Assembly (NCBI GenBank): GCA_039969355.1
Contig: JBDVOA010000009.1
Location: forward strand, 62,001 to 126,000
Length of the DNA stretch: 64,000 nucleotides
Origin: JL08 sp039969355
GTDB taxonomy: Bacteria > Pseudomonadota > Alphaproteobacteria > Rhodobacterales > Rhodobacteraceae
Reading direction: 5' to 3'
Shown here: positions 43,076 through 51,138 of the stretch, one piece after another
How the letters are laid out: each line of letters opens with the position of its first letter
Numbering within the stretch: the stretch's first letter is position 1
Notes under the pieces: generated by a model
What the model was told of the DNA's origin: nothing
Seen by the model: only the letters and a program-made list of their open reading frames with translations
Databases searched by the model: none
Program-made: the position numbers and the translations under genes

Positions 43076-44389
43076 ATGTCAGAAACCAGCTACAAGTCCA
43101 TTCAAACCCGGCTGGTTGAACTTCGCATCAGACCTGGGCCGGGACCGATTGATGGTCTGAATGGCAGGAAAACCAAAGCAGCCGTACGAGCTTTTCAATC
43201 CGGGGAAGGGGATTTGACGGTCGATGGCAAAGTCGGTCCGAAAACGCACGTTGCACTGCATAAGGGTCTGTCGCCCAAACGCATTGCAGTTTTCTGCGAC
43301 GGAACTTGGAATTCCCCATACAGCGTGAAAACCACCCATGTACATCAACTCTTTGAAGCCACGCAGGAGACCGAAGGGCAAACAAAGAAATATTTTATGG
43401 GGTTGGTACTGGCGGCAAACTAAAGACATTTGTCGGCAAGCTTTTCAATAAGATTGGCGGCGGTGCGTTTGGATGGGGGCTGGATACCAAAATCCGCGAG
43501 GCTTATACCTTTGTCGCAAAAAACTACAATCCGTCCGATGAGATCCTTATTTTCGGTTTTTCTCGAGGTGCTTTTACCGCGCGATCGCTCGCTGGCATGA
43601 TCCGTAAATGTGGCATCATCGAAGATGCACACGATAAAAAAAGGGGAAGAGGCCTTCAAATTTTATCGCAAGGCCGGTGCAAAAAACGCGCATGACGAAG
43701 AGCATATCCGGAACCAACGCGCTGCGATGTCTCCGCGATTTGCCACCTCTATGTCCGATCTGGCAGAGCGCCAATCCCCAGCCTATATGGTCAGGGTATC
43801 CTATCTTGGCGTCTGGGATACCGTCGGCGCGCTGGGTATTCCTGAACCAGTATTCGGGCTGATTGCAAATATTTCGAATAAGCGGTTTCAATTCCACGAT
43901 ACAGTTCTATCCCGGATGACCCAAAGTGCCAGACACGCTGTCGCCATTGATGAGCGGCGCGAAATATACGAGCCAGCACTGTGGTCAAATCTGGATAGCA
44001 CATCGGAAAAGACCGGTCTGAATAGATCGCAAACAAACGACAAACGACCGTTTCAGCAAATGTGGTTCGCAGGAGACCACAGCATCATAGGCGGATCTGG
44101 TAAAAACAAACCTTTGACATCCGTGAGGTTGAAATGGATCACAGATGGCGCAATCGCGCAGGGTTTGAAGTTGAAGCGCTTGAAACGCTTTCCCCACCCT
44201 GCCCCGAACCCGGTCAACTTCATCGAGAATGAAGTCTTGCACAGATCTGGTGAGGGCGGACTCAAGGCCTGGCGAAGCGGCCCTAAATCCGATGCGGAAT
44301 TGTCAGAAGCTGCCCGGCAACGGGTTAAATTGTTCGACAACTATGAACCCGAAAATCTAAGACGTTGGTTAAAAGACTATTTTTCCTGA
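43076..44389 (+). pseudogene. Frameshifted DUF2235 (Tle-like) alpha/beta hydrolase with N-terminal peptidoglycan-binding domain
   Basis: Three frames make one protein. The first (from 43076) holds a peptidoglycan-binding helix bundle (TRLVELRIRPGPGPIDGLNG, GEGDLTVDGKVGPKTHVALH) and then KRIAVFCDGTWNSP, the start of the DUF2235 domain, ending near KKYF. The second frame (from about 43396) continues YGVGTGGKL and contains the nucleophile motif EILIFGFSRGAFTARSLAG. The third (from about 43643) continues GEEAFKFYRKAGAKN to the end at 44389, with VRVSYLGVWDTVGALGIPE. The shifts fall at a TTTT run (about 43393) and a seven-A run (43636-43642), each explained by one base. DUF2235 proteins include type VI secretion phospholipase effectors. 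Either decay or base-calling error in homopolymers could be the cause. Confidence 0.75.
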
Positions 44390-44580
44390 AGTTCTAAACA
44401 CGGTTTGCGGGTTTCGCCTATGCATTAAACATCCAGAGAGGGATAAACTGAAGGTTGGGCGTCGTAAATCGTTGTTCGCGTGGCGGAAAGTGCGCAAATT
44501 GCTTGTATCGCAAGGACAAGTTTGCTCACGTTGGCGCGGGAGATCTTGCCAGATCGTAGGCAAGGGGTAGGAGTTAATAC

Positions 44581-46260
44581 ATGCAACGCAGTTTAGCCGC
44601 TGTTTTGGCGGCTGATGTCGCAGGCTATTCGCAGTTGATGGGCAGCAACACTGAAGCCACGCTTTCGGCGCTTACACGTTTGCGGACCGAGGTATTTGGT
44701 CCGGCCGTCGCGTCGCGTCGCGGACGCGTTGTCAAAAGCATGGGAGATGGTTGGATTGTTCTGTTCAATGCTGCCGCTGATGCCGCCATTTGTGCGTTGC
44801 AGATACAGGATCGTCTAGCAGTAATGCGTACGCAGTCGGATGCGGAACTTCGTTTGCGACTGGGTGTTCATCTGGGCGATGTCATTGAACAGGATGATGA
44901 CATTTTTGGCGACGGCGTAAACGTTGCCTCTCGTTTGGAAGAACTCGCGGTTCCTGGCAGCATTGCGATATCTGACGCCGTTTTTGGCAGTCTCGACGGA
45001 ACACTTCGGCCGTCATTTGATGATGCGGGTGAGCGGTCACTCAAGAATATTGATAAACCCGTGCGAATTTGGACGCGCGGATCGCTGCCCGTACCCGAAG
45101 CGCCAGAGGCCAGTAGCACTGAACGGCCGAGGCTGATCATCAGGCCGATTGCGACAACGGACGTTCGGGACGAAGTCCAGGAGCTTGCTGAAGCCCTCAC
45201 CGGCGACCTTTTGACATATCTCGGGGCCACCCATTGGCTGACCGTCGGTCCGAGTGAGACCGCCGGAACTTCGTATGAACTGGTTGGCCGGCTAAGGGGA
45301 GGAGGTAGCCGTTTGCGATTGGAGATGCGCTTTGCCGATACTTCCGGCAGAGCCCTGTGGTCGTCAAAAATTGACGGCGATTTGGAAGACGCCTTTGATT
45401 GGCAGGATAGAAGTGCAGAGACCATCGTGGCGCAGGTACTGGCAGCTATATTCGATACCGAGCGGCGCAAGCTAGACAAACTAACGATCGAATCGATGAC
45501 GGCCAATCAATGCGAATTGCGTGGCCAATTGTCCATCGATCGTTTGGATCCCGAGGCATTTGCCTCTGCTCTCGGGTACTCCAGCGCAGCGATAGAAAAG
45601 GATCCTGAATCGGCGGATGCCCTTGCGCTGGCGCTCGTGGCCTATTTGTCGGCAACAGTAATGGGCTATGACGAGGTGACTGAACAATATGCTGCTCAGG
45701 TCCCGGTATGGTGCGCTGCCTCTTTGCCTTTGGCCAGTGATCATGCGTTGCTGAGCCTCGCTCTGGCCGTCACCTCGTATGCGCACAACCGAGACACATC
45801 AGCGTTGCATGGAGAAGTAACGCAAGCATTACGTCAGTCCTCAGCTGAATTCGTAACGCTCGCGCTCAGTGGTTGGGCTTTTATCTGGATAGGTGACCCG
45901 AACCAGGCGTTGGACTGCTTGAAACGCGCCTTGACCCTTGGCGGCCATAGCCCTTGGGCGTTGTCAATAAAGGGCGGCCTTGCGATGGCCTATCTGCATT
46001 CTGGAGACGACGAAAACGCGTTGAAGATGACGGACGATTGCCTGAAAGTCAGCTCTGGTTACACGACAGTTTACCGCGTTCAGGCGGCTGCAAACGCGCA
46101 TTTGGGGAGAACGGAACTCGCCCATGCGGCGGTGGCCAATGCGCTTAGGTCGACACCCGGAGATTCCGTCCAAGCCATACACGCCCGAAATGTTTTTGCT
46201 GATACGCCCGGTACGCACAGGTATCTGGACGGTCTCCGTCTAGCAGGCATGCCGCAATAG
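44581..46260 (+). CDS. Class III adenylate/guanylate cyclase with TolB-like middle and TPR-like C-terminus
   Basis: 559 residues, cytosolic. The cyclase domain occupies about residues 1-150: D12 (in AADVAGYSQLM) and D56 (in KSMGDGW) are the metal aspartates, K52 and D107/D111 fit the purine-contact positions, and N114 and R118 in GVNVASRLEE are the transition-state pair, so it should be active, probably on ATP. Residues 185-300 resemble the TolB-like domain often fused to such cyclases (LAEALTGDLLTYLGATHWLTV, ALWSSKIDGDLEDAFDWQDR). The C-terminal part is helical and repetitive, TPR-like (WAFIWIGDPNQALDCLKRALTLG). A GGGGTAGGAG ribosome-binding site precedes the ATG. No dedicated partner is adjacent. 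Confidence 0.88.
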   Translation: MQRSLAAVLAADVAGYSQLMGSNTEATLSALTRLRTEVFGPAVASRRGRVVKSMGDGWIVLFNAAADAAICALQIQDRLAVMRTQSDAELRLRLGVHLGDVIEQDDDIFGDGVNVASRLEELAVPGSIAISDAVFGSLDGTLRPSFDDAGERSLKNIDKPVRIWTRGSLPVPEAPEASSTERPRLIIRPIATTDVRDEVQELAEALTGDLLTYLGATHWLTVGPSETAGTSYELVGRLRGGGSRLRLEMRFADTSGRALWSSKIDGDLEDAFDWQDRSAETIVAQVLAAIFDTERRKLDKLTIESMTANQCELRGQLSIDRLDPEAFASALGYSSAAIEKDPESADALALALVAYLSATVMGYDEVTEQYAAQVPVWCAASLPLASDHALLSLALAVTSYAHNRDTSALHGEVTQALRQSSAEFVTLALSGWAFIWIGDPNQALDCLKRALTLGGHSPWALSIKGGLAMAYLHSGDDENALKMTDDCLKVSSGYTTVYRVQAAANAHLGRTELAHAAVANALRSTPGDSVQAIHARNVFADTPGTHRYLDGLRLAGMPQ

Positions 46261-46590
46261 TCCGCTAACGCTGTTTGGAGCAGGTTCTGGCAGATCGTTT
46301 GTCGAACTGTTCCGAAGTTTGATTCTGGGATTTGCCCACTCGCACAAGCTCATTGGCCAAAGACATCGACTGGTATAATTGCTGCTCAATACGAGAATAA
46401 AAGCTTCGTTTTAAGATCGAAGAACCACGATATCGGAACTCCGGTACTAGAATCACGTTTTCTTGACTGGTTTTTTGTACGTCTCCCGGCATCATCTGTT
46501 CGAAATTCCGCAGAAACAAGCTAAGTTGGGATTAATCGGACTGGACTGCATTTTGGCTAATCGCCCAGTTGATCAAAAGGGGAAAACAAA
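46261..46590. other. 330-base stretch between the cyclase and the Tat-exported protein gene
   Basis: No convincing gene. A minus-strand frame of 84 codons (46265-46519) exists, but it has no family match, ordinary codon use for a chance frame and no clear ribosome-binding site, so it is not called. The GGGGAAAA ribosome-binding site of the next gene lies at the right end. Confidence 0.4.
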
Positions 46591-47079
46591 ATGACCTGCA
46601 CTCATATTGCCCGCCGTACTCTTCTTGTCACAGCTAGCTCGCTCATACTGACCGGCGTGCAGGGTCTCATGGCACCAGCCAAGGCAAAGAGCCTAACGGC
46701 GACACCCTCGATGCGCGGTGGGTCCAACAATTACCGTCCTGGCGCACCAGTTTTGAATCGGATCGGCAATGGTGGTTTTTGGATGACAGGAACGGTGCGC
46801 CGCGCTGGTGATGGCATACCCCTTGCAGGCCAACGCATACAAATCTGGGCGCATACCACGGAAGGTCACGAACGTGACCCCCAAAGCCACGGAGCAACAC
46901 TCACCGACGCAAATGGAGAATTCCGACTCGAGATGCCGCAAATTGTCCCGGCTTTCGGTCAACCACATGGCCATCTTGCTTACGACAGCGGTGAATTCGA
47001 AACCGTTTTTCTCCGTCCGGTTATGGCAAAGGCAAGCGACACCAGCCTCAACGCGAATTTCGTCCTTCAACCGGCATGA
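46591..47079 (+). CDS. Tat-exported intradiol-dioxygenase-like protein
   Basis: 162 residues. The N-terminus has the twin-arginine segment ARRTLLVTASSLILTGVQG, indicating folded export to the periplasm. The rest is the beta-sandwich of intradiol ring-cleavage dioxygenases: FWMTGTVRRAGDGIPLAGQRIQIWA, HGATLTDANGEFRLEMP and QPHGHLAYDSG. The two iron-binding histidines are kept as PHGH, but the tyrosine ligands expected after IWxAxxxG and before the PHxH motif are not seen, so classical catechol cleavage is doubtful. Its stop overlaps the next gene (a cytochrome-like membrane protein) by four bases, suggesting that the two act together. Confidence 0.8.
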   Translation: MTCTHIARRTLLVTASSLILTGVQGLMAPAKAKSLTATPSMRGGSNNYRPGAPVLNRIGNGGFWMTGTVRRAGDGIPLAGQRIQIWAHTTEGHERDPQSHGATLTDANGEFRLEMPQIVPAFGQPHGHLAYDSGEFETVFLRPVMAKASDTSLNANFVLQPA

Positions 47080-47705
47080 TTGAAGGGCGGGGTCCCAAGT
47101 ATAAGGCATGGATCCGCGCAGCCACTATCTGGATTGCTGTCACGTCCGCCATTGTTGTCCCAATTGCCGCCGCCGCGTTGAGCCCTTTGCTCGCATGGCG
47201 TGATCCTATCTATGTTGCGGGTGGACTTGCGGGAGTTATCGCGATGACACTCCTTTTGGTGCAACCCATGCTGGCAGGGGGCTATTTGCCTGGGCTGCCA
47301 AACCAGATCTATCGGCGCACGCATCGCGTCGTGGGAGGCTTGTTGGTCGGGATGGTAATGCTGCACGTTTTGGCGCTCTGGATCACGAGCCCTCCGGACG
47401 TGATTGATGCTTTGTTTTTTAGGTCACCAACTCCGTTCTCGCTCTGGGGCGTCGTCGCCATGTGGGCTGTCTTCGCATCTGCGCTATTGGCGGCATTACG
47501 CCGGCGTCTGCACCTGCGTCCTATAGCCTGGCGTCTTGCTCACAAGACTCTTGCCGTCGTAATTGTCTTAGGCACAGTTGTTCATGCGTTGTTGATTCAA
47601 GGTACCATGGAAACGGTCTCCAAAGTTGCACTTTGCCTTTTGATTTTGGCCGCCACTGCAAAAGTCCTGATCGATTTGCGAAGGCAGAGACGACGCGTGC
47701 CCTGA
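47076..47705 (+). CDS. Ferric-reductase-like membrane cytochrome (FRD domain)
   Basis: 209 residues with about six membrane helices. Two HX13H patterns, one from THRVVGG to VMLHVLALW and one from LAHKTLA to VVHALLIQG, match the bis-heme arrangement of the ferric reductase/NOX/MsrQ superfamily, so it probably binds two hemes b and moves electrons across the inner membrane. There is no FAD or NAD domain, so the electron source must be another component or the quinone pool. It overlaps the Tat-exported gene by four bases. MsrQ pairs with a Tat-exported reductase in the same way; here the partner is an intradiol-like protein instead. Confidence 0.82.
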   Translation: MIEGRGPKYKAWIRAATIWIAVTSAIVVPIAAAALSPLLAWRDPIYVAGGLAGVIAMTLLLVQPMLAGGYLPGLPNQIYRRTHRVVGGLLVGMVMLHVLALWITSPPDVIDALFFRSPTPFSLWGVVAMWAVFASALLAALRRRLHLRPIAWRLAHKTLAVVIVLGTVVHALLIQGTMETVSKVALCLLILAATAKVLIDLRRQRRRVP

Positions 47706-48090
47706 GGGACTCAACATGCAACGATCTGATCCTCTGAAACGCCCCATGCTCTTGGCCAACCTTTTCTTAAATTGAACGCCCGTCCCTGTCCCGGTGCGGT
47801 CAGCCAAAGCCAGAATCGGCGCCGATCCGATGGTTGACACGGTCCCAAATTCTGTTTTTTTTAACACTTACGAGAGCCTCTGCCGACCCGCCATACACAA
47901 AATGTCCGGTCCAGTGCCAACGTCGATATGTTCACCTAAATCCCCGGATGCCTTACGCTTTCGCACCAACAAACAAGCACAAACACAGGTAATGTTGCAT
48001 TTGCCGCAGCGCAGCACTCTTGCGTCGCGTTGATATTGGGACTAGGCAGGCGGCCAAATTCCACCAACTCAACGGACCGGAGACATATCC
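47706..48090. other. 385-base non-coding stretch before mdh
   Basis: No gene is supported. It holds the mdh promoter region, including the TGCCGCA-type element at 48002-48015 and a run of eight T at about 47856. Minus-strand frames here are shadows of the neighbouring genes. Confidence 0.5.
48002..48015. promoter_or_regulatory. TGCCGCAnnGCAG element before mdh
   Basis: TGCCGCAGCGCAGC lies 76 bases before the mdh start and is identical to the ccrA element over the first 13 bases. Confidence 0.5.
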
Positions 48091-49053
48091 ATGGCCAGAT
48101 CAAAGATTGCCCTCATCGGCGCAGGTCAGATTGGCGGCACGCTCGCCCACCTCGCAGCTTTGAAAGAACTGGGCGACGTCGTCCTTTTCGATATCGCCGA
48201 AGGAACGCCTGAAGGCAAAGCTCTCGATATCGCGGAATCAGGCCCCTCTGAAGGGTTTGATGCGGCCCTGTCGGGAACGCAGTCTTATGCTGACATCGCG
48301 GGTGCAGACGTTTGCATCGTCACTGCAGGTGTGCCGCGCAAACCCGGGATGAGCCGCGATGATCTTTTGGGCATCAACCTGAAAGTCATGAAATCCGTAG
48401 GAGAAGGCATCGCAGCACATGCGCCAGACGCCTTTGTAATTTGTATCACTAACCCGCTCGATGCAATGGTTTGGGCTTTGCGGGAGTTTTCAGGCCTACC
48501 GCATGAGAAAGTCTGCGGCATGGCTGGCGTCCTGGACAGCGCCCGGTTCCGCCACTTCCTAGCTTCGGAATTCGACGTCAGCATGAAAGACGTTACCGCC
48601 TTCGTTCTGGGTGGCCACGGGGACACGATGGTGCCGTTGGCACGGTATTCGACTGTTGCGGGTATTCCTTTGCCCGATCTGGTCAAAATGGGGTGGACAA
48701 CACAAGAGAAACTGGACGCCATCGTTCAGCGCACTCGTGATGGCGGCGCCGAAATCGTCGGCCTTCTTAAAACCGGATCTGCGTTCTACGCGCCAGCTAC
48801 CTCTGCTATCGAAATGGCTGAAGCCTATCTGAAGGACCAGAAACGTGTTCTTCCCTGCGCGGCCTACGTTGACGGTGCATACGGCCTGAAAGGATTTTAT
48901 GTTGGCGTGCCGACTGTGATTGGCGCCGGCGGCATTGAACGCGTTGTGAATATCCAAATGGACAAAGACGAGCAGGCGATGTTCGACAAATCCGTAGGCG
49001 CGGTCAAAGGCCTGGTCAAAGCCTGCAAGGAAATTGACTCCAGCCTCGCCTGA
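48091..49053 (+). CDS. mdh: Malate dehydrogenase
   Basis: 320 residues of the LDH-like malate dehydrogenase group common in alphaproteobacteria. The Rossmann loop is IALIGAGQIGGTLAHLAAL; VTAGVPRKPGMSRDDLLGIN contains the substrate-loop arginines, and GGHGDTMVPL has the catalytic histidine. It interconverts malate and oxaloacetate with NAD. It is followed by a strong terminator-like hairpin and then the sucC promoter region, so it is probably transcribed separately from sucC. Confidence 0.97.
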   Translation: MARSKIALIGAGQIGGTLAHLAALKELGDVVLFDIAEGTPEGKALDIAESGPSEGFDAALSGTQSYADIAGADVCIVTAGVPRKPGMSRDDLLGINLKVMKSVGEGIAAHAPDAFVICITNPLDAMVWALREFSGLPHEKVCGMAGVLDSARFRHFLASEFDVSMKDVTAFVLGGHGDTMVPLARYSTVAGIPLPDLVKMGWTTQEKLDAIVQRTRDGGAEIVGLLKTGSAFYAPATSAIEMAEAYLKDQKRVLPCAAYVDGAYGLKGFYVGVPTVIGAGGIERVVNIQMDKDEQAMFDKSVGAVKGLVKACKEIDSSLA

Positions 49054-49078
49054 GCTTTCAACAGACCAATACTGTTTC

Positions 49079-49110
49079 ACGGCCGGTGCTGGCGCATCGG
49101 CCGTTTTTTC
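49079..49110 (+). terminator. Rho-independent terminator after mdh
   Basis: ACGGCCG (49079-49085) pairs with CGGCCGT (49098-49104) around a 12-base loop, and TTTTTT follows immediately (49104-49109). It lies 26 bases after the mdh stop. Confidence 0.85.
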
Positions 49111-49244
49111 TTTTCAAGGACCGGCGCATCAATTCTCCAATGGCAATGCGAAGCCGCGCTTCGTTTTCACCTCTCTGGATTGGGCTTTGTGCTGAACACT
49201 GATTCTATTGGACAAACGCTTTCCCAAAGGTCTGAAACAATCTT

Positions 49245-49274
49245 TGTGATCACAGGAAAATACGTGTGATCACA
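49245..49274. promoter_or_regulatory. Paired TGTGATCACA palindromes before the suc operon
   Basis: Perfect TGTGATCACA copies lie at 49245-49254 and 49265-49274, with starts 20 bases apart (two helical turns), 109-138 bases before the sucC start. The pair matches the one upstream of sdhC, with similar spacing. Confidence 0.6.
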
Positions 49275-49382
49275 AATGTCGCTTTTCTGGCAAAAAAACT
49301 CGCCCTACCCCCGATTAGTATTTAATTTCAATGAAAAAGTAGGATTATGCGACGTCAACTTTAGTAGGTCGGGGCGGAATTC

Positions 49383-50576
49383 ATGAACATTCACGAATAT
49401 CAGGCAAAAGCGCTGTTGCGCAGCTATGGCGCACCGGTGTCAGACGGACGAGTCGTTCTGCGCGCTGAAGATGCCAAAACTGCTGCGGGCGAGATGGATG
49501 GCCCGCTTTGGGTGATCAAAGCGCAAATTCACGCGGGTGGGCGTGGCAAGGGCACATTCAAGGAAACTGATGCTGGCGACAAAGGCGGAGTCCGCCTGAC
49601 AAAGTCTGTGCAGGAAGCTGCTGAAGAAGCCAAAAAAATGCTGGGCCGCACCCTTGTGACCCACCAAACCGGCCCGGCAGGGAAACAGGTCAATCGCATT
49701 TACATCGAAGACGGAGCCGGGATCGAAACTGAGCTCTATCTGGCTCTGCTTGTCGATCGCCAGACCAGTCAGGTATCGTTTGTTTGCTCGACAGAAGGTG
49801 GCATGGACATTGAAGAAGTCGCAGCGACAACCCCGGACAAGATCCTTTCGTTTTCGGTTGATCCTGCAACCGGATATCAGGCGTTCCACGGACGACGCAT
49901 CGCCTTTGCGCTTGGGCTCAAGGGTCCGCAAGTCAAACAATGCGTTTCACTGATGGGCACGCTATTCAAAATATTCCTCGAAAAAGACATGGAGATGCTT
50001 GAGATCAATCCCCTCATCGTCACGGACCGAGGCGACCTGAAGTGCCTTGACGCGAAGATGGGGTTTGATGGCAACGCGGTCTACCGACACCCCGATATTG
50101 CCGAGTTGCGCGATGAAACCGAGGAGGACCCCAAGGAACTCGCGGCTTCAAAATATGACCTCAATTATATCGCACTTGATGGCGAGATTGGCTGCATGGT
50201 GAACGGTGCCGGCTTGGCAATGGCCACGATGGACATCATCAAACTTTATGGCGCTGAGCCTGCAAACTTTCTGGATGTGGGTGGTGGCGCCACCAAGGAA
50301 AAGGTCACGGAGGCATTCAAGATCATCACATCGGACCCGAACGTCAAGGGCATCCTTGTGAACATCTTCGGCGGTATAATGCGCTGCGACGTGATCGCCG
50401 AGGGCGTCGTCTCGGCCGTCAAGGAAGTCGGCTTAAAGGTGCCACTTGTGGTACGCTTGGAAGGCACCAAAGTCGAAGAAGGAAAAGCAATCATCAACAA
50501 TTCTGATGTAGATGTGATCGCGGCTGACAACTTGCGCGATGGTGCCGAAAAAATTGTGAAAGCGGTAAAAGGATAG
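49383..50576 (+). CDS. sucC: Succinyl-CoA synthetase (ADP-forming) beta subunit
   Basis: 397 residues. MNIHEYQAKALLRSYGAPVSDG is the standard start; the ATP-grasp domain contains WVIKAQIHAGGRGKGTF, and the C-terminal CoA-ligase domain has NFLDVGGGATKEKVTEAF and IFGGIMRCDVIAEGVV. With SucD it converts succinyl-CoA to succinate with nucleotide triphosphate formation. It is the first gene of the long sucC-sucD-sucA-odhB-lpdA cluster, which is interrupted by smaller genes. Confidence 0.98.
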   Translation: MNIHEYQAKALLRSYGAPVSDGRVVLRAEDAKTAAGEMDGPLWVIKAQIHAGGRGKGTFKETDAGDKGGVRLTKSVQEAAEEAKKMLGRTLVTHQTGPAGKQVNRIYIEDGAGIETELYLALLVDRQTSQVSFVCSTEGGMDIEEVAATTPDKILSFSVDPATGYQAFHGRRIAFALGLKGPQVKQCVSLMGTLFKIFLEKDMEMLEINPLIVTDRGDLKCLDAKMGFDGNAVYRHPDIAELRDETEEDPKELAASKYDLNYIALDGEIGCMVNGAGLAMATMDIIKLYGAEPANFLDVGGGATKEKVTEAFKIITSDPNVKGILVNIFGGIMRCDVIAEGVVSAVKEVGLKVPLVVRLEGTKVEEGKAIINNSDVDVIAADNLRDGAEKIVKAVKG

Positions 50577-50584
50577 AACCGCAG

Positions 50585-51124
50585 GTGACAAAACGCGTTT
50601 TCCCTCTCCTTGCGGCCTTTTGTCTGGCCACGGCGGCACCCGCCCAAACATTTGATGAGGCGGTGCGGATTAATCTTTTGCTTGGGTTACAACTTTGCAC
50701 ACAAAGGTTTGCGCGGGTTGAAGACAGAGCAAATTCGTTCCGCACAGCCGGTTTTGGCGAAAGAGTCGATCGCGCCACCGTCAACAGCGATACAACGCAC
50801 TATTTCACGGCACCCGCCAACACAGTGCGCGTCGAACTCTACTATGGAGAGATGCCCGAGCATTGCATCGTCAGCACAATCCATTTGGGGGTGAGCGGTG
50901 CCTCTCAGGTCCTTGATGCAGCGATGCCCCGGCTTTATCCGGGCTATGTCCGCAAGGTCACGCAGGGGCCAGTAAATCCGGCCACCGGCATGCCAGCCAT
51001 CTGTGTACGTTACGAAGACCCGACCAACCCAATCGGAGAGGTCATCGGCGTAATATCAGCTGACGGTTCACAGTCCTGCGTCGAAAGCGGCACCAGCGAA
51101 ATCTTTAGCGCGAGTAGGGTTTAG
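50585..51124 (+). CDS. Secreted protein of unknown function in the suc cluster
   Basis: 179 residues starting at a GTG, with a signal peptide (MTKRVFPLLAAFCLATAAPAQ). The mature part has scattered cysteines (LQLCTQRF, HCIVST, ICVRYED and SQSCVES) that could form disulfides in the periplasm, and TIHLGVSGASQVLDAAMPRLYPGY in the middle. No family was recognised. It starts eight bases after sucC and is cotranscribed with the GT25 gene and sucD, so it may simply ride in the operon. Confidence 0.75.
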   Translation: MTKRVFPLLAAFCLATAAPAQTFDEAVRINLLLGLQLCTQRFARVEDRANSFRTAGFGERVDRATVNSDTTHYFTAPANTVRVELYYGEMPEHCIVSTIHLGVSGASQVLDAAMPRLYPGYVRKVTQGPVNPATGMPAICVRYEDPTNPIGEVIGVISADGSQSCVESGTSEIFSASRV

Positions 51125-51138
51125 GGGATGAAAATGAC

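Larger units (their letters stand above)
49054..49382. other. mdh-sucC intergenic region
   Basis: 329 bases without a gene. It contains the mdh terminator (49079-49110) and, farther on, the paired TGTGATCACA palindromes (49245-49274) before sucC. Confidence 0.6.

Noticed and set aside
43636..43642. Programmed ribosomal frameshifting at the seven-A run in the lipase gene
   Set aside because: A second break in the same gene at a T run and decay next to it make mutation or sequencing error more likely.
46265..46519. 84-codon minus-strand frame after the cyclase gene
   Set aside because: No family match, no clear ribosome-binding site, and chance-like composition.
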